Shown here one piece after another: positions 53,006 through 61,425 of a stretch of DNA of 64,000 bases. This stretch comes from Saccharobesus litoralis. GTDB taxonomy: Bacteria > Pseudomonadota > Gammaproteobacteria > Enterobacterales > Alteromonadaceae. The position numbers were made by a program, and so were the translations under genes. Under the pieces are notes generated by a model. It did no database searches, was not told the DNA's origin, and saw only the letters and a list, made by a program, of their open reading frames with translations. The stretch spans positions 2,892,065 to 2,956,064 of the forward strand of contig NZ_CP026604.1 of NCBI RefSeq assembly GCF_003063625.1, in the 5' to 3' direction. Within the stretch, counting starts at the first letter, position 1, and each line of letters starts with the position of its first letter.

Positions 53006-54475
53006 TCAAACATAACGACATTGACCGTCTTTAGACCAAAACCGGCTTGAAGGCACTTGCACATCCCACACTTCGTTTGCGTTCCATATTGGGGTTTTGT
53101 GGGTTTTTAAAAAGGCTTGTAAAGCACGGCCTGTTTGTTTGGTGCTTTGCGTCGGAAAAAACACATTGTTTTTACGGCTTACCACTATTTCACTATGGCT
53201 TAACGACTGCATTTGATAACGGGTGATTTGCTTGCAGACGGGTTCATCTGCATGTTCAGGCTGCAGTGAACAGACAATGGCTTTTTCAACCGTGTTGGTA
53301 TCTTCAGAGTAAAAATAAATACCACAGCCAAGTGGAAAGCGCCCCACTAAGTTTAAAAAGCGTTTGGCGTAGTCGCTAAAATACAATTTACGCGTAATGG
53401 CCATTTCAATGGTTTGATAAGCTTTTATGGTTGTGTCGTATTCAAATTCTGGTTTAGTCGACAGTAAATAACTGGTGTAAACCATGGGGATCTGCATTAG
53501 ATCACGCAACTCATAATCTGATTTGTCGCGGTGTAAAATTAAGCTTTGCATAAACTGCAAACGCTTGGTTTGCTGAAACTGATATAATTCTGATTCTTGG
53601 CGTGAAACAAATTTTTGTTCAGGCACGCCTAAAGCGAGCTGAATATATTCAAGCGATTTTTGCTTGGTTATTTTATTAAGTAATTTACGCTCTTCTTTAT
53701 TTAATGCTCTAAACCGGTCACCGCGAAAAATATTTTCCGCTTCAGGCGCATAACTACCTATGGTTTGTAATAGCATGGCGCTTATTAAAGGCGCCAGAAT
53801 GTCTTCTTTGTAGTCGCTTTGCTCTTCTTTTGGAATATCGGCATCTAAAGCATCCATTACTTCGCGAATATAGTCGTCTTCAAAAGTGTAATCCGCTTGA
53901 ATGTGCTGAAAAAAAGTGGTGACTAAAGCCGCAATATACAAAGGCTTGTATCTTTCGTTACGTGAGCAGCGCACCTTTTCTTCGGGTAAGGGGGCTGACA
54001 ATAAAATAGTGCCGAGTAGCTGAGTTGCGCTTTTATTGGAAATGAGCAAAGTTAGCATTTTGCGCACAATTTTATCGAGCATATACCAACGTTGTTGCTT
54101 AGCTTGATTTAAACGCTGGTTTAAGTTGCGATACTGTTTTTTTAGATCGAGTACTTGTTGCTCAAGCCGCGCGACACTTTTTACTGGGATTTTGCTTGGG
54201 CTTGCTGCTGCACGCAGTTTACCTTTATGCTGGGCTTTAATTTGATTAAGCAACAACTGGTTTTGTCGCAAGGTGCGGTTAATGTCGTTCAGTTGCTGAT
54301 AATCACTCTTATAGCCAGAAAAAAAGTCTACAGACTCATCAGTGAGTTTTTTGTAGGTGGCTAAAATATCAGAAAACTGACGAGATATATGGCTGGACTG
54401 CGGTGCTAATTCGACCTTGGTATCCTGCCATGGCTTAATATTATTTTTTTTCGGTGACGCTGAATCCAACAACAT
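53006..54475 (-). CDS. Unknown coiled-coil protein with possible degenerate HD-like domain
   Basis: Cytoplasmic protein of 489 residues that I do not recognise. There is no signal peptide or membrane segment. Residues 30-150 are long helices with a probable coiled coil (VARLEQQVLDLKKQYRNLNQRLNQAKQQ). Residues 160-290 are helical and hydrophobic; ISAMLLQTIGSYAPEAENIF followed by LNKEERKLLNKI recalls the 'ALLHDIGK...E' spacing of HD-GYP domains with the His-Asp pair missing, a weak resemblance. The last 150 residues look mixed alpha/beta (FPLGCGIYFYSEDTNTVEKAIVCSL). It is surrounded by repeats and has no close functional neighbour. Confidence 0.7.
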   Translation of the reverse strand: MLLDSASPKKNNIKPWQDTKVELAPQSSHISRQFSDILATYKKLTDESVDFFSGYKSDYQQLNDINRTLRQNQLLLNQIKAQHKGKLRAAASPSKIPVKSVARLEQQVLDLKKQYRNLNQRLNQAKQQRWYMLDKIVRKMLTLLISNKSATQLLGTILLSAPLPEEKVRCSRNERYKPLYIAALVTTFFQHIQADYTFEDDYIREVMDALDADIPKEEQSDYKEDILAPLISAMLLQTIGSYAPEAENIFRGDRFRALNKEERKLLNKITKQKSLEYIQLALGVPEQKFVSRQESELYQFQQTKRLQFMQSLILHRDKSDYELRDLMQIPMVYTSYLLSTKPEFEYDTTIKAYQTIEMAITRKLYFSDYAKRFLNLVGRFPLGCGIYFYSEDTNTVEKAIVCSLQPEHADEPVCKQITRYQMQSLSHSEIVVSRKNNVFFPTQSTKQTGRALQAFLKTHKTPIWNANEVWDVQVPSSRFWSKDGQCRYV

Positions 54476-54943
54476 AATAACACTCGCTAATTAAACTCGG
54501 GACGACTGGTTTACAACAATTAACTGTGATGCAACTTATGTATCGGATATTTTAGGTCGGACTTTATTTAGTTTGAACATAATGTGAGTAGATTCACATT
54601 CTTTCCTTATTTGCTTTAGCTGTTTAATTCAACACAATGCCGCTGGATACCAATTCCCCCCTGTCAATCGCGCGATCTCAACGCATCCTCATCGCGTAAC
54701 ATCAACCTAATGTCACTTTTGCAATTACCTAAAATTAATGCGATTTAACCAACCCCAAACCACTAATTATTTGAAGTGTTAAACTCATATATAAATTGTG
54801 AAATATTGCACACTAATTACAATATTTATCACTTGTGTTGTTGTTGAAAAAACGGCATTTTCTCGTTAATTATCTTAACAAAGCTTTAACGTGCTTAAGA
54901 AGGTTTTGGGTTTTGCCAAGCGTTAAAGTACAAAGGGGATCTC
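54476..54943. other. Upstream region of the sugar transporter gene with a CRP-like site
   Basis: This 468-bp gap has no gene. An AT-rich stretch at 54780-54860 contains TGTGAAATATTGCACA (54797-54812), which matches the CRP pattern TGTGA-N6-TCACA at nine of ten positions. It may be the control region of the sugar transporter. Confidence 0.4.
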
Positions 54944-56398
54944 ATGAGTAGCGATAGCCTTGATTTAAATGATGTAGACACAACACCAATCCAACCCGCT
55001 GTTACCAATAGCGAAAATATCGGCTTTGTGGTTTTTATTAGTTGTATTGCCACTATAGGTGGTTTTTTGTTTGGCTTTGACAGTGGAGTGATCAACGGCA
55101 CGGTTGATGGCTTACAGCAAGCTTTTAATTCCAACAGCGTTGGCACAGGTTTTAATGTAGCTTCCATGCTATTGGGTTGTGCCGTCGGTGCGTTTTTCGC
55201 CGGTACTTTAGCGGATGTTTATGGACGTCGCGCTTTGCTTATTGTTGCCGCTGTGTTGTTTATTATCAGCGCTTGGGGCTCTGGCGTTGCGGGCTCATCT
55301 TTTGAATTTGTTATTTATCGAATTATTGGTGGCTTGGCTGTTGGTGCTGCTAGCGTCATGGCCCCCGCTTATATTAGTGAAGTCGCTCCCGCGCAATACC
55401 GCGGTATGCTGACTACTATCCAACAAGTCGCTATCATTTTTGGTTTGTTTATGGCGTTTGTTAGCAATTACTTACTTGCTGATGTGGCCGGTTCTGCGGT
55501 GACACCATTATGGCTAAATTTTGAAGCATGGCGCTGGATGTTTTGGATAGAATTAGCACCAGCGACTTTGTTTTTATTCGCTTTATTATTTATTCCTGAA
55601 AGCCCTCGCTTTTTAGTAGCCAGTGGTAAAAAACAGGCTGCGCAAAAAGTGTTGGCTAAATTATACGGCTCTGACAATGCAGTTTTAAAAGTTAACGAAA
55701 TCGATGCGTCACTAGCCAAAGATCATCATCGCCCTAAATTGTCTGACTTAATCGACAAAGTCTCTGGCAAAGTTCGCCCAATCGTTTGGGTTGGTATTGG
55801 TTTAGCCGTATTCCAGCAACTGGTTGGGATCAACGTCGTGTTTTATTATGGTGCGGTGCTTTGGCAAGCCGTAGGCTTTTCAGAAAGCGATGCCTTATTA
55901 ATTAATGTGATCAGTGGCGGTGTGAGTATTGCCGCTTGTATTATCACCATGGCCGTTATCGACAAAGTTGGCCGTAAACCATTATTAGTGATTGGTTCTA
56001 TCGGTATGACAATTACCTTAGCGGCCATGGTATTTGCCTTTGCTAACTCGGCAACTGACCCTAACGGTAACTTGGTACTAGGTGGCTTAGGCACCTTGGC
56101 TTTAATAGCGGCTAACGCCTATGTATTCTTTTTTAATATCTCTTGGGGCCCTGTAATGTGGGTGATGCTAGGCGAAATGTTCCCCAATCAAATTCGTGGT
56201 TCAGGCTTAGCAATAGCCGGTTTAGCACAATGGGGAGCGAATTTTGCCATTACTATGACATTCCCAATTATGTTGGCTTCCATTGGCCTAGCCGGTGCTT
56301 ACGGCTTCTATGCAATATGCGCACTGATCTCAGTTGGTTTTGTATTTAAGCTAGTACACGAAACCAAAGGCGTAGAGCTTGAAGATATGCAGGGCTAA
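54944..56398 (+). CDS. Sugar porter family MFS transporter
   Basis: Inner-membrane proton-sugar symporter-like protein of 484 residues with twelve helices. Sugar porter signatures: GGFLFGFDSGVINGTVDG in helix 1, LADVYGRRALLI in the 2-3 loop, YRIIGGLAVGAASVMAPAYISEVAPAQYRG (helix 4-5), PESPRFLV before the central loop, VFQQLVGINVVFYYG in helix 7, and DKVGRKPLL in the 8-9 loop. This places it with XylE, GalP and GLUT-type proteins. The exact sugar is unknown. The start ATG has AGGGG six bases upstream. A CRP-like site lies about 140 bp upstream. Confidence 0.94.
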   Translation: MSSDSLDLNDVDTTPIQPAVTNSENIGFVVFISCIATIGGFLFGFDSGVINGTVDGLQQAFNSNSVGTGFNVASMLLGCAVGAFFAGTLADVYGRRALLIVAAVLFIISAWGSGVAGSSFEFVIYRIIGGLAVGAASVMAPAYISEVAPAQYRGMLTTIQQVAIIFGLFMAFVSNYLLADVAGSAVTPLWLNFEAWRWMFWIELAPATLFLFALLFIPESPRFLVASGKKQAAQKVLAKLYGSDNAVLKVNEIDASLAKDHHRPKLSDLIDKVSGKVRPIVWVGIGLAVFQQLVGINVVFYYGAVLWQAVGFSESDALLINVISGGVSIAACIITMAVIDKVGRKPLLVIGSIGMTITLAAMVFAFANSATDPNGNLVLGGLGTLALIAANAYVFFFNISWGPVMWVMLGEMFPNQIRGSGLAIAGLAQWGANFAITMTFPIMLASIGLAGAYGFYAICALISVGFVFKLVHETKGVELEDMQG

Positions 56399-56422
56399 GT
56401 TTGAATAGCTTATTGTTAGTCT

Positions 56423-56487
56423 CTGCAGTTAAAGGCTGCAGTTAATACCTGTTATTAAAACCTGCAATTAATACCTGTCGTTAAGGT
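56423..56487 (+). repeat. Tandem repeat, five 13-bp units
   Basis: CTGCAGTTAAAGG, CTGCAGTTAATAC, CTGTTATTAAAAC, CTGCAATTAATAC and CTGTCGTTAAGGT follow head to tail after the sugar transporter stop. The rest of the gap to 56775 is AT-rich without a clear gene. Confidence 0.75.
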
Positions 56488-56775
56488 GGCTGAATAAGGG
56501 AATATATTGGCCATCTTTTATCCTATCTGTTGTCACGAAAAGCTGTAGTGGCATTGATGTTACTTATATAACTAATATGTCAAAGTATTAGATTTTTTAT
56601 TCTCTGGTGGCATAATTACAAACTAAATATAATTTCCCCTTATCAAAAATCGTTTCAGTATGAGTGGATGCAGCTGAGCTAATAGTAATGAGACCAAACT
56701 ATTTAAACCCTGATAAGTTTGCTGAGTATCATTTGTATCGGCATGGCGATACTATAATGAAAAAGGAGTAGCACC

Positions 56776-57224
56776 ATGGAAGTAAAAAGATTGAACAGAG
56801 TTTTAGTTAGCATTTTATTTTTATTTATAATCTGTGGTTGTCAAAAAAATGAGGGTTATAAACCAGTATCATTTGAAAATCTTTTTGATGGCTTTCGACA
56901 ATTTGATGAAAAAAAATATCTATCGAAGGCTTTTGGGTCGTCCGTGGTAAAGGTTTTCAAGGTAAAAAATTTGTTCATTGGCTTGTGGAAAAAGAAGAAG
57001 ATTCTTACTTGAAATTTGACTCTTCTAGAATTTTATTAGCTGGTCAAATTAGTGATGGTAGCTATGTTGATTTAAGTTTGTGTTATGGAAAACGAATCAA
57101 AGTTTTTGCAAAATTGAAAATTGTGAATACTGATGAGAAATATTTGTTGATCGACTTAGAGCAAATTCTAGAAGTTGATTCTGAAGGCTTTATATCGGGA
57201 GAGTGTTTTAAACGTACCCCGTAA
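56776..57224 (+). pseudogene. Small lipoprotein gene interrupted by a frameshift at an A8 tract
   Basis: Two overlapping frames make one sensible protein of about 149 residues. Frame 1 (from ATG 56776) gives MEVKRLNRVLVSILFLFIICGC, a lipoprotein signal with Cys22, up to FDEKK. The tract of eight A at 56909-56916 then marks a switch to the other frame, which reads through EGFWVVRGKGFQGKKFVHWLVE and LKFDSSRILLAGQISDGSYVDL to the stop at 57224. Without the shift, the first frame ends at 57012. A single-base deletion, sequencing error or programmed slippage could explain it. It lies just before the toxin-tip remnant, in AT-rich DNA, so it may belong to that acquired cassette. Confidence 0.6.
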
Positions 57225-57277
57225 GGTGGTTTAAGAGCCATCAGGTCTTGATATTTGCATTATGTCTTGTCTTGGAT

Positions 57278-57488
57278 TTAATGAACGGAATTGACGTAGG
57301 GTGGTTTGGTCTTCTAGTTCAGAAAAGCTAAGACGAAAGTGGGGTAAAGATGATTTTGTGACTACGATTATAGCGGAAATCCCAGCTGGACCGGTGCAAG
57401 GGCTAAAATACTAGAACTAGAAAAATTCAATGCTAAACATCTAAAACCTGAGAATTTAACAGATCCTTTCTATCACAAGAGGTTGTAG
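57278..57488 (+). pseudogene. Degraded C-terminal tip of a large toxin-like protein
   Basis: Without a start codon, three frames give consecutive protein-like fragments: NGIDVGWFGL (57282-57311), SSEKLRRKWGKDDFVTTIIA ending in EIPAGP (57316-57390), and GARAKILELEKFNAKHL followed by KPENLTDPFYHKRL and a stop (57392-57488). This looks like the last 65 or so residues of a polymorphic-toxin-type protein, broken by at least two small indels. I cannot name the domain family. The stop lies one base before the start of the next gene, the usual toxin-immunity arrangement. Confidence 0.5.
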
Positions 57489-57489
57489 G

Positions 57490-58128
57490 ATGATAGTTAA
57501 CCAAGTGTATATGACTTTGGAGTCTTCTGCCTATTCACCAATGGTTAGGTCGAAGTACCAGTTTTTATCTAATTATTTAACGTTATTTATTTCAGATTTA
57601 ATGAAAAAAAAGCAAATTAATCTGGGGCGATTTAACAGAATTGTATTTCAAGAAGGTGCGAAATATGACATGTGCACTGTCGGTGATAGGGCGTACTGCG
57701 TTAATTTAACCAATGAATTTAGAGGTTTGGAATTTTTCAGTAATGAAAATGAAGTACACCGTTACTTTATCCGAAAATATTTTGAAGGTTTCAAAAAAAT
57801 AGACCAAGAATTTAAAACCGAATTAGTAGCTGAATTAGAAGAAACCATTGAAAAGCAGTTTAAGTTGGCTATTTATTATGACGTGAAGTCAAAGCAATTT
57901 GCTAACTATGGCTATCTAATATTCAGATATAGATATAACAGTTTCCAGTTGGTAGCTCAATGTAGTCGAGGTGACAAAAATATTGGATTGGAGAAAGTAT
58001 TGTATGAATGTGAGCCTGATCCATTTAAAGTTCATCACGATATACACAAAATAACTGTGGATAACGGTGAAGTTATAATTACGGGTTTGCTAAATGAGAA
58101 TATAGGAACATTTACATTCCCTATTTAA
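57490..58128 (+). CDS. Putative immunity protein, unknown family
   Basis: Intact soluble protein of 212 residues that I do not recognise. It has no signal peptide or membrane segment. It is rich in Phe, Tyr, Lys and Asn, with mixed helix and strand (YFIRKYFEGFKKIDQEFKTELVAELEE, then YGYLIFRYRYNSFQLVAQCS and a final beta-type stretch to FTFPI). It starts one base after the stop of the toxin-tip remnant and has GAGG upstream. Position and composition suggest a cognate immunity protein that survived loss of its toxin. Base composition is more AT-rich than in the flanking transporter and PAP2 genes, consistent with transfer. Confidence 0.6.
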   Translation: MIVNQVYMTLESSAYSPMVRSKYQFLSNYLTLFISDLMKKKQINLGRFNRIVFQEGAKYDMCTVGDRAYCVNLTNEFRGLEFFSNENEVHRYFIRKYFEGFKKIDQEFKTELVAELEETIEKQFKLAIYYDVKSKQFANYGYLIFRYRYNSFQLVAQCSRGDKNIGLEKVLYECEPDPFKVHHDIHKITVDNGEVIITGLLNENIGTFTFPI

Positions 58129-58264
58129 GAATCTAGGAGCAGATCTTGTTAGTTGCATTATGACTCGATTGATATTGTTTATTTTTTAAAGATGCAAATC
58201 TTCGGGTTAATGCGGAAATCTTTACCTTCAAGCCCCTATTTAAGGTCGCTATGCTGATTTGGCA

Positions 58265-58972
58265 TTAAGCTAAGGCGGGTTTTGCCTCTGGGGTTGGTTT
58301 CGCTTTAAAGTTAAACTTATATAAATAAGCGCAAGTTAACCCTGTAAAATAGACAATCCAAAAGCTCATCATTACGTCACTTAAAAAGTGACCGCCTTGC
58401 ATAATACGCACCGCACTGACGATAACACCTATGGTCAAACCGGCAATAAATGTTTTATGGCAACGGAATAACCAGCCAAACACCATGAAGAAAAAAACCA
58501 CCGCAGCATGGCCACTAGTAAACGAGCAGTTTTTGTTACAATAGCCTGAATAGACAAAAGCAGGGGTAAATTGGGCATCACCACCAAATTGTTCTAAGTG
58601 CACTGGACGTGCGCGGCCAATGGAATTGTCTTTTAATGCTAAATTGACAAAAATCCCCGGTGCTAATAATAAAACTAGCAAAACATAACGTAAGCGTTTA
58701 CGAACATGAGCACTGTGTGAATTGTGCTTATGGTAGATTACAAAACCGACAATAATAGCCAGCAATACCAGTAAGTGAATTTTGGCGAATGTCCAATAAA
58801 TGATGCGTACTATGAGGTTGTCTTGCAGATAAAAGCGCTGGCCATCATGAAATTGTTGCGCAACCCATAGATCGATTTCCGGAATTAAGTAAAACAGGCT
58901 AGCCATTAATACACATAAAATGACATCCCAGCGGCGTACTAGATCGTTAGTTTTTTTGATTACAGAATTCAT
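58265..58972 (-). CDS. PAP2 family phosphatase (LpxE/PgpB type)
   Basis: Integral membrane phosphatase of 235 residues with about five helices. The three PAP2 motifs are complete: KDNSIGRARP (K-x6-RP), SFTSGHAAV (PSGH-type with Thr), and VRIMQGGHFLSD (R-x5-H-x3-D). Such enzymes remove phosphate from lipid A, undecaprenyl pyrophosphate or phosphatidylglycerol phosphate on the periplasmic side. It overlaps the ArnT-like gene upstream by 26 bp and ends the envelope-lipid operon, so lipid A dephosphorylation is a likely role, though the substrate is inferred from context. Confidence 0.88.
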   Translation of the reverse strand: MNSVIKKTNDLVRRWDVILCVLMASLFYLIPEIDLWVAQQFHDGQRFYLQDNLIVRIIYWTFAKIHLLVLLAIIVGFVIYHKHNSHSAHVRKRLRYVLLVLLLAPGIFVNLALKDNSIGRARPVHLEQFGGDAQFTPAFVYSGYCNKNCSFTSGHAAVVFFFMVFGWLFRCHKTFIAGLTIGVIVSAVRIMQGGHFLSDVMMSFWIVYFTGLTCAYLYKFNFKAKPTPEAKPALA

Positions 58973-60584
58973 AGCCTTTAAAGCCTGTTACTTGATATAA
59001 ATAAATTTGTCGGTTTAAGCTTGGATAAACGGCATACGTGATAGTGCTAAGTTGTTGAACATTGCTAAAGCATGATTGAGCAGTGAAAGGCTGCTCGCTC
59101 ACGAATAGGTAGTTTTGTTCAGCTTGGTTGAGGTTATCATTTTGGGCTAAATCAAATTTTAAATCGTAATGATGATCAACTCGGCCATCTCTATTAAAGC
59201 TCAAAACTTGCGCTGTTTTTCCTGCCGCAAAATCTGATAAGTAGTAATGAATATACGATAAAAGTTTACGCGAATCGCTTAGCCAAATTACCTCGGCTTT
59301 TTGGTTAATTTGTGGTGTGTGTTGTATATATTCCTGCAATAACAAGGTGGTTTCTCGCCAACCCGTTACTCGGTGAAATGGATTATTATTGCGTTTTGCT
59401 TCGATACCTAAGATGTTTTGCAGCGGTTGATAGCCATAAAATAGCAACATTAATCCTAGGTTGATTGATACCGCCACCATTAAGAGCTTACGTCGATTAA
59501 ATTGTGTTAGGTAGTAAGCAATGAGTAAACTTGCCGTCACATAGGTAGGTGCGGCCCAGTTGACATGGGCACGGGCTAGAAATGCTTGAACACAGAAAAA
59601 AATCAATACGGGTATTGCCACGGCAATTAATAACCAAACGCCATCATTAATATTGGCTAAGTGATTAGGATCTGAGTGAATAGCTGCTGAGTGTTTTGAT
59701 GGATCAGTACCCAGCTTTCGAGCCTGCCAAGAACGCCGCCAGTAACTAATAAAAAGCCACATTGAGAGAGGGCCAAATACAAAAAATTGCCCAAGAAAAA
59801 ACTCAGCAAATTTATCTGGATGCAACAGGGTTTGGTTTAGTTTGGCGATCTCGGAAGTATGCTGAAAGCTAATAAAATCATGTTGGTAGTTCCACCACAG
59901 ATTAGGGGTAAATACCAAGGCGGCAATAACTGTCGCTAGCCACATGCCAGGTTTAGTTAATGTTAATCGTGTTTGACGATTACCCAATACATATAAAAGT
60001 AACCCTAACGCTAAAAAGCCCATGGTGTACTTAGACAACAAGCCTAAACCACCAGCGATGCCAGCGAGTGCCCATAATGGCAGTTGACCTTGGGATTTAG
60101 CTAAAATAAATAGCCACAAGGTGATACTCCAAAACAGCAGTAAAGGTGCGTCTGTCGTGATAAATAAGCTATTGACGGACACTAAGGGCATGGTAAAGAA
60201 CAATAGTGCGGCAACAATACCGGTTTGCTGATTAAATAGCTGTTGGCCAATTTTTTTGATTACTATGGCAGTTAAGCAATAGCAGATGGGCGCGCCTAAT
60301 TTGGCTGTCCATTCACCCTCAAAACCCACAATACTCGTTGTTAAATGGATCAGCCAAGCGACCATTGGCGGTTTAGAGTAATATCCCCAGTCTGGGGTTT
60401 GTGCCCAAAGATGATAGTAAGCTTCGTCATAAAACAAAGCCAAATCAGATACAGGAATATAAGTTAGGCGGATCAGAAACAGGCTGGCAATGGCCCACCA
60501 AAATAGCTTTAATTGCTCTGTCGAGCGCCAAAAACCAGTTAAGTTAACCGATTTGTCTGGCTGAATTGAATTTTGCTGAAGCAT
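58947..60584 (-). CDS. ArnT-like GT39/GT83 glycosyltransferase 1
   Basis: Polytopic membrane glycosyltransferase of 545 residues with about twelve helices. The first periplasmic loop has LALFYDEAYYHLWAQTPDWGYYSKPPMVAW, with the catalytic-type Asp-Glu and the lysine-proline motif of the ArnT/PMT family, and GGLGLLSKYTMGFLALG follows later. These enzymes move a sugar from a polyprenyl phosphate to lipid A or protein in the periplasm. It lies between two PAP2 genes, overlapping the upstream one by 41 bp, and is not closely similar to the second ArnT-like protein at 61418. The donor sugar is unknown. Confidence 0.88.
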   Translation of the reverse strand: MLQQNSIQPDKSVNLTGFWRSTEQLKLFWWAIASLFLIRLTYIPVSDLALFYDEAYYHLWAQTPDWGYYSKPPMVAWLIHLTTSIVGFEGEWTAKLGAPICYCLTAIVIKKIGQQLFNQQTGIVAALLFFTMPLVSVNSLFITTDAPLLLFWSITLWLFILAKSQGQLPLWALAGIAGGLGLLSKYTMGFLALGLLLYVLGNRQTRLTLTKPGMWLATVIAALVFTPNLWWNYQHDFISFQHTSEIAKLNQTLLHPDKFAEFFLGQFFVFGPLSMWLFISYWRRSWQARKLGTDPSKHSAAIHSDPNHLANINDGVWLLIAVAIPVLIFFCVQAFLARAHVNWAAPTYVTASLLIAYYLTQFNRRKLLMVAVSINLGLMLLFYGYQPLQNILGIEAKRNNNPFHRVTGWRETTLLLQEYIQHTPQINQKAEVIWLSDSRKLLSYIHYYLSDFAAGKTAQVLSFNRDGRVDHHYDLKFDLAQNDNLNQAEQNYLFVSEQPFTAQSCFSNVQQLSTITYAVYPSLNRQIYLYQVTGFKGYEFCNQKN

Positions 60585-61425
60585 AAGGCGTTACAAAATA
60601 TTCCGAAATAAAGAAAGCGAGAGCAGAGGTGGCTAATAACCACGCAAACGGAGTTACCGCAGGATAGCCACCGTCGTGGCCAAATAATTTAATCGTTGCG
60701 ATCAACATTAAGCTAAGAACGATAAAATGGACTGGTAACACCATGCCCACTAACCAGCGCTTTGCTGTGTAAACAGCGGCTAACGTCACCAATATACCTA
60801 ATGCGCTACCTACTAAGGTATCAACGGGCCAATGGGCGGCCACCATCACGCGGCTACAAGCGACAATTAAACCGAAGGCGACTAAGCACACTCGCGTGCT
60901 TGTCTGTTTTGAAAAGTAATAGCAAGTAGTCACAAAAACGAAAATGCTAAAACTATGGCCTGAAGGAAAACTGCCTTTGGTAAATGCGTTACCAATTAAA
61001 TGATAGGTTTCAGGCTCTAGCACTGCCGGAGGGCGCAATTGTCCAAATCCTGCTTTCATACCATGGGTGACCACAAGACCATACACAGCAGCAATAAAAA
61101 TAATCCACAAGGCGGCTGGAAAGCGACGCGCGAAAAATACCATTAAGCATAAACAAGTGGCGGTGTCGCCTAAGTAGGTTGTCATTTGCCATAAATCACT
61201 GGGTAAATAATGCCCCAGATCATTTATCGTATAAAAGCCAACATGATAGCCCTGAACAGAATACAAAACGGCAGCTAACGCCAATAAACCAAAAGCCACA
61301 AAGCTTAACTGACTAAATAAGTGTTCGTCATTGGCATTAATTAATTGGCGTTTACCATGAGCTAACTCTAAGCGTAACCCCTTGACTAAGTAACTGTTGC
61401 GAACGGCAGTGACTGGATTAAGCAT
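60544..61425 (-). CDS. PAP2 family phosphatase 2
   Basis: Membrane phosphatase of 293 residues with about eight helices. Motifs: GQLRPPAVLE (RP of motif 1), GSFPSGHSFSIFVF (motif 2 with Pro) and CSRVMVAAHWPVDTLVG (motif 3, SR-x5-H-x3-D). The C-terminal half has extra helices compared with the 235-residue PAP2 protein. It overlaps both neighbours (41 bp with the ArnT-like gene downstream, 8 bp with the one upstream), showing a tightly packed operon. A role in recycling or trimming polyprenyl or lipid A phosphates fits the context; the substrate is not proven. Confidence 0.88.
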   Translation of the reverse strand: MLNPVTAVRNSYLVKGLRLELAHGKRQLINANDEHLFSQLSFVAFGLLALAAVLYSVQGYHVGFYTINDLGHYLPSDLWQMTTYLGDTATCLCLMVFFARRFPAALWIIFIAAVYGLVVTHGMKAGFGQLRPPAVLEPETYHLIGNAFTKGSFPSGHSFSIFVFVTTCYYFSKQTSTRVCLVAFGLIVACSRVMVAAHWPVDTLVGSALGILVTLAAVYTAKRWLVGMVLPVHFIVLSLMLIATIKLFGHDGGYPAVTPFAWLLATSALAFFISEYFVTPYASAKFNSARQIG

